From assembly GCA_943789295.1 (NCBI GenBank), contig CALSTO010000001.1:248001-312000 (forward strand): a DNA stretch of 64,000 nucleotides, in the 5' to 3' direction. Each line of letters starts with the position of its first letter. The first letter of the stretch is position 1. The notes beneath the pieces are model-generated. The model saw only the letters and a list, made by a program, of their open reading frames with translations, searched no databases and was not told where the DNA came from. This DNA is from MAG-121220-bin8 sp002700465 (lineage in GTDB: Bacteria > Bacteroidota > Bacteroidia > Flavobacteriales > Flavobacteriaceae). Positions 61,226-64,000 of the stretch are shown here, in pieces. The position numbers and the translations under genes are program-made.

Positions 61226-61297
61226 GCCGGTGTAGCTCAGGGGTAGAGCGTTTCCTTGGTAAGGAAGAGGTCACGAGTTCAAATCTCGTCATTGGCT
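61226..61297 (+). tRNA. tRNA-Thr (anticodon GGT)
   Basis: Acceptor GCCGGTG pairs with CATTGGC through two G-T wobbles. D-arm GTAGCTCAGGGGTAGAGC with a short loop, anticodon stem TTTCC/GGAAG with loop TTGGTAA (anticodon GGT), T-arm ACGAGTTCAAATCTCGT. 72 bases, discriminator T. In flavobacteria the tuf gene usually follows this tRNA. Confidence 0.95.
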
Positions 61298-61330
61298 CTT
61301 CTAAAATTCACGATCATAAAATTTTTAAAA

Positions 61331-61353
61331 AAACTGCTTTTATAAGCAGTTTT
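61331..61353 (+). terminator. Intrinsic terminator after the tRNA cluster
   Basis: AAACTGCTT (61331-61339) pairs with AAGCAGTTT (61344-61352) around a 4-base TTAT loop, with A and T runs on either side. It should end the tRNA transcript, so the M16 peptidase gene is probably transcribed separately. Confidence 0.8.
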
Positions 61354-61416
61354 GAACTATGTGTTTTTATTTATCATATATTTATAAAAATATTAATTAA
61401 TCCATCAAAATTTATT

Positions 61417-64000
61417 ATGAATTTATTTTTTAAACATACATTACTAGCACTTATATTTATTACATTATCTCAATTTAGTTCAGCTCAGCTAAAAAAAACA
61501 GCATCGGTAGAAGGCATTACGGAATATGTATTAGATAATGGTATGAAAGTACTTTTGTTTCCTGATAATTCCTCACAGACTATTACTGTAAATGTTACTT
61601 ATTTGGTTGGCTCTCGCCATGAGGGTTATGGTGAAAAAGGTATGGCCCACTTACTGGAACATCTTGTTTTTAAAGGAACGCCATCACATAAAGATATTCC
61701 TAATGAACTGACAGAACGTGGAGCACGTGCTAACGGAACTACTTGGTACGATCGTACTAATTATTACGAAACATTTAATGCAACTGATGATAATTTGGAA
61801 TGGGCATTAGATTTGGAATCTGATAGAATGTTGAATTCCTATATAGCAAAGGAAGATCTTGAGTCAGAGTTCAGCGTGGTTCGTAACGAGTTTGAAAGCG
61901 GAGAAAATTCACCTTCCAGAACACTTTCTCAAAAAGTAATTCGTACAGCTTATATGTGGCATAATTATGGAAATTCAACCATTGGCAATCGTTCCGATAT
62001 TGAGCGTGTACCGATTGCAAACCTGAAAGCATTTTATAAGAAATATTACCGACCAGATAATGCTGTATTGATGATTACAGGAAAGATTGATGACGAACGT
62101 ACTTTGGAATTAGTTGAGAAATATTTTGGCCCTTTGAAGAATCCACCTTTTAAGCTCACTGAAGTACCAACTGTAGAGCCAGCTCAAGATGGTGAAAAGC
62201 GTGTTGAATTAAATAGAGTAGGTGACTTGCAATTATTGATGGCATTATATCATTCTCCAGCAGGATCAGATGCAGATTATTCAGCTTTAACGTTGGCTCA
62301 AAACGTTTTAAACGATGCGCCGTCTGGAAGACTTTATAAAGCTTTGGTAGAAACACAAATGGCTTCTAGTGTATATGCATCGAATCCTTTTACTAAAGAA
62401 CCAGGATATATTAACTTTAACGTTAGTGTCCCATCTGAAAAATCACTTCCTGACGCAGAAAAAACCTTATTAAGTGTGTTGGATGATTTAAAAGACAACC
62501 CAATTACTACAGACGAATTGAAGCGTGCTCGTGCAAATATCATGAAGCAACTAGATCAGCTTAGTCGAAACTCTGGATACATGGGAACTTATATGAGTGA
62601 ATTCATTGGTGCAGGAGATTGGCGCTTGGCATTCATTCACAGAGATCGTATTGAAAATACGACCTTGGAGCAAGTCAATGCGGCAGTTCAGAAATATTTT
62701 ATTCCAACTAATCGTACCATCGGTAACTTTATTCCAACTGCCAAGCCCGAACGTGTTGAGATTTTACACACAGAAGGTTTGGCTGAAATGGTAGCAAGCT
62801 ACAAAGGTAAAGTGGCTATGGATGTCGGTGAAGATTTTGACGTTAACTATGACAATATTCAAAACCGATTAGACAGCGGAGTTTTGCCAAAATCTGGTAT
62901 TGAATTTGGATTTATAAATAAAGCTAATCGTGGCGAAACAGTAAACTTATCATTTGCTATGAGAACGGGAACTGTTGATGACTATATGAACAAAGGAATG
63001 ACAGCAGGATTTGTGGCAAACTTGCTTAACAAAGGAACACAATCACGATCACGTCAAGATATTGAAGATGAGTTGAGTGCTATTAGTTCGTCTGTTGGTT
63101 TCAGTGGAAGTAATGGAAGGGTTTATGCTAATATTTCATCAACTAAAGAACACTTATCTGCTGCTCTTGAAATTATGACAGACATGCTTAAAAATCCAAA
63201 ATTCGAAATTAGTGAACTGGACAAAATTAAAACTCAACGTTTGGCCGGCTTGGAAAGCAGTGCTTCAGACCCTCAATTTGTAGCGGTTCAACGTATGCGT
63301 GAAATTAATCAGTTTTACTCCAAAGGTCACCCTAATTACAGTCCTAATATTGAGGAACAAATTGTAATGATTAATGAGGTGAGTATTGAGAGTATTCAAT
63401 CTTTTTATGAAGAGTATTATGGTGTTGCGAATAAAGCTTCTTTAGTAGCTATTGGAAGTATGGATGTCGATATGGTTAAAACTTATTTTGAGGATAATTT
63501 TTCTGATTTTAAATCTGACAAACCATTTTCAGTAATTGAAAATCCATTTAAACAAAATATTGCTGCTAACGAAAATATTATTACACCCGATAAGAAAAAT
63601 GCCTTTACTGTAGGTATGTTATCTGCTAAAACAACAGAAACTGATGAGGATAACGCTGCACTTCAAGTTGCTGGAATTATTTTTGGAGGTGGATTTTTGA
63701 ATTCTAGAGTTGCTACACGTTTAAGACAACAAGATGGTGTGAGTTATGGTGCTGGTGCTCAGGTGAGTATTGACAGTGATCCTGATGATAAAAATTCGGC
63801 TTTGATCATCTATGCTATTTATGCGCCTATGAATGCTGAGAAGGTTCAAATTGGTTTTAAAGAAGAGTTAGAACGTTTTATTAAAGATGGTATCACTCAA
63901 GAAGAATTGGATAGTGCAGTCAACGGCTGGGTTCAAGGACAATCAGTTTCCAGAGCAAAAGATAATGAGTTGTCATCATTAATAAACAATAATCTTTATT
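61417..64000 (+). CDS. M16 family zinc metallopeptidase, 5' part (continues past the window)
   Basis: An open frame from ATG 61417 to the window end encodes at least 861 residues. It starts with a signal peptide (MNLFFKHTLLALIFITLS) and is a periplasmic M16 (pitrilysin/insulinase) peptidase with two halves. The inverted zinc motif HLLEH lies at residues 78-82 and a second half starts around residue 480 with GIEFGFINKANRGETVNLSF, in which the motif is degenerate. Length fits the ~930-residue two-domain family. GC is visibly higher and arginine is mostly CGT where neighbours use AGA, a sign of recent transfer or very different expression. It follows the tRNA cluster where tuf is expected. Confidence 0.9.
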   Translation, partial: MNLFFKHTLLALIFITLSQFSSAQLKKTASVEGITEYVLDNGMKVLLFPDNSSQTITVNVTYLVGSRHEGYGEKGMAHLLEHLVFKGTPSHKDIPNELTERGARANGTTWYDRTNYYETFNATDDNLEWALDLESDRMLNSYIAKEDLESEFSVVRNEFESGENSPSRTLSQKVIRTAYMWHNYGNSTIGNRSDIERVPIANLKAFYKKYYRPDNAVLMITGKIDDERTLELVEKYFGPLKNPPFKLTEVPTVEPAQDGEKRVELNRVGDLQLLMALYHSPAGSDADYSALTLAQNVLNDAPSGRLYKALVETQMASSVYASNPFTKEPGYINFNVSVPSEKSLPDAEKTLLSVLDDLKDNPITTDELKRARANIMKQLDQLSRNSGYMGTYMSEFIGAGDWRLAFIHRDRIENTTLEQVNAAVQKYFIPTNRTIGNFIPTAKPERVEILHTEGLAEMVASYKGKVAMDVGEDFDVNYDNIQNRLDSGVLPKSGIEFGFINKANRGETVNLSFAMRTGTVDDYMNKGMTAGFVANLLNKGTQSRSRQDIEDELSAISSSVGFSGSNGRVYANISSTKEHLSAALEIMTDMLKNPKFEISELDKIKTQRLAGLESSASDPQFVAVQRMREINQFYSKGHPNYSPNIEEQIVMINEVSIESIQSFYEEYYGVANKASLVAIGSMDVDMVKTYFEDNFSDFKSDKPFSVIENPFKQNIAANENIITPDKKNAFTVGMLSAKTTETDEDNAALQVAGIIFGGGFLNSRVATRLRQQDGVSYGAGAQVSIDSDPDDKNSALIIYAIYAPMNAEKVQIGFKEELERFIKDGITQEELDSAVNGWVQGQSVSRAKDNELSSLINNNLY

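Noticed and set aside
62156..62794. Several short frames on both strands inside the M16 gene
   Set aside because: The main frame from 61417 is open through the window end and encodes a clear peptidase, so these are shadows.
1..64000. CRISPR array, IS element, prophage or restriction system
   Set aside because: I saw no regularly spaced repeats, no transposase and no phage or restriction-type proteins in any gene.

Overview
The window looks like part of a low-GC, tightly packed chromosome of a flavobacterium (Bacteroidota, Flavobacteriia), probably a marine, streamlined lineage. By eye GC is about 25-30% in most genes, and arginine is mostly AGA. The evidence for this placement is Bacteroidota-type gene content and order: a Porin_10-type porin beside rnhB, ftsH - LUD protein - cdsA - psd, coaD/ddl/PASTA/rluD, and rpsU - xerC - tRNA-Thr/Tyr/Gly/Thr. 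Shine-Dalgarno sites are essentially absent, several promoters match the Bacteroidota pattern TTTG-N(about 20)-TAnnTTTG, and many lipoproteins have short signal peptides. There are no rRNA genes, IS elements, prophage or CRISPR arrays.

Layout. 1-8.5 kb: 3' end of alaS, a DUF4136 lipoprotein, a PLP desulfhydrase/deaminase, a glucosaminidase-LysM protein, hemL, a large secreted metzincin-like protease and lysS. 8.6-14.4 kb: a very short Pmp3/YqaE membrane-protein gene with a TTG start, lipB, an unrecognised 787-aa lipoprotein, rnhB and a porin. 14.4-25.7 kb: gltBD (ammonium assimilation), nhaD, folC, a secreted esterase, a histone-deacetylase-family hydrolase and a flavodoxin-fold oxidoreductase. 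25.7-30.7 kb: tRNA-Val, a three-gene operon with an XRE regulator behind an operator-like repeat cluster, a small lipoprotein, a DUF1295 membrane protein, a coiled-coil protein, a Nif3 protein and lpxK. 30.7-42.3 kb: lipA, a divergent Nramp-type transporter with an ECF sigma factor, an NqrM-like protein, murB, a DUF1573 protein, valS, psd, cdsA, LUD protein, ftsH and rsfS. 42.3-49.9 kb: birA, a DedA-like protein, SDR, SRPBCC, pyrE, Nudix, coaD, ddl, PASTA protein, rluD and yaaA. 49.8-56.3 kb: the complete trp operon (EGDCFBA, minus strand). 56.3-64 kb: rhodanese, PspC, a sodium:alanine symporter, an acyl-CoA dehydrogenase, rpsU, xerC, four tRNAs and the 5' part of an M16 peptidase that runs off the window.

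Most genes are housekeeping. The strongest observation is a complete translation-coupled attenuator in front of trpE. A consensus Bacteroidota promoter drives a 17-codon leader peptide with tandem Trp codons, followed by competing RNA stems and an intrinsic terminator just upstream of a GTG-initiated trpE. Other points worth checking: the M16 peptidase has codon usage and GC unlike its neighbours and sits after the tRNA cluster where flavobacteria usually carry tuf; the repeats in front of the XRE operon; a Nramp-like transporter without the usual metal-binding motif; and extreme compaction, with tail-to-tail genes sharing stop codons and one divergent pair only 7 bp apart.
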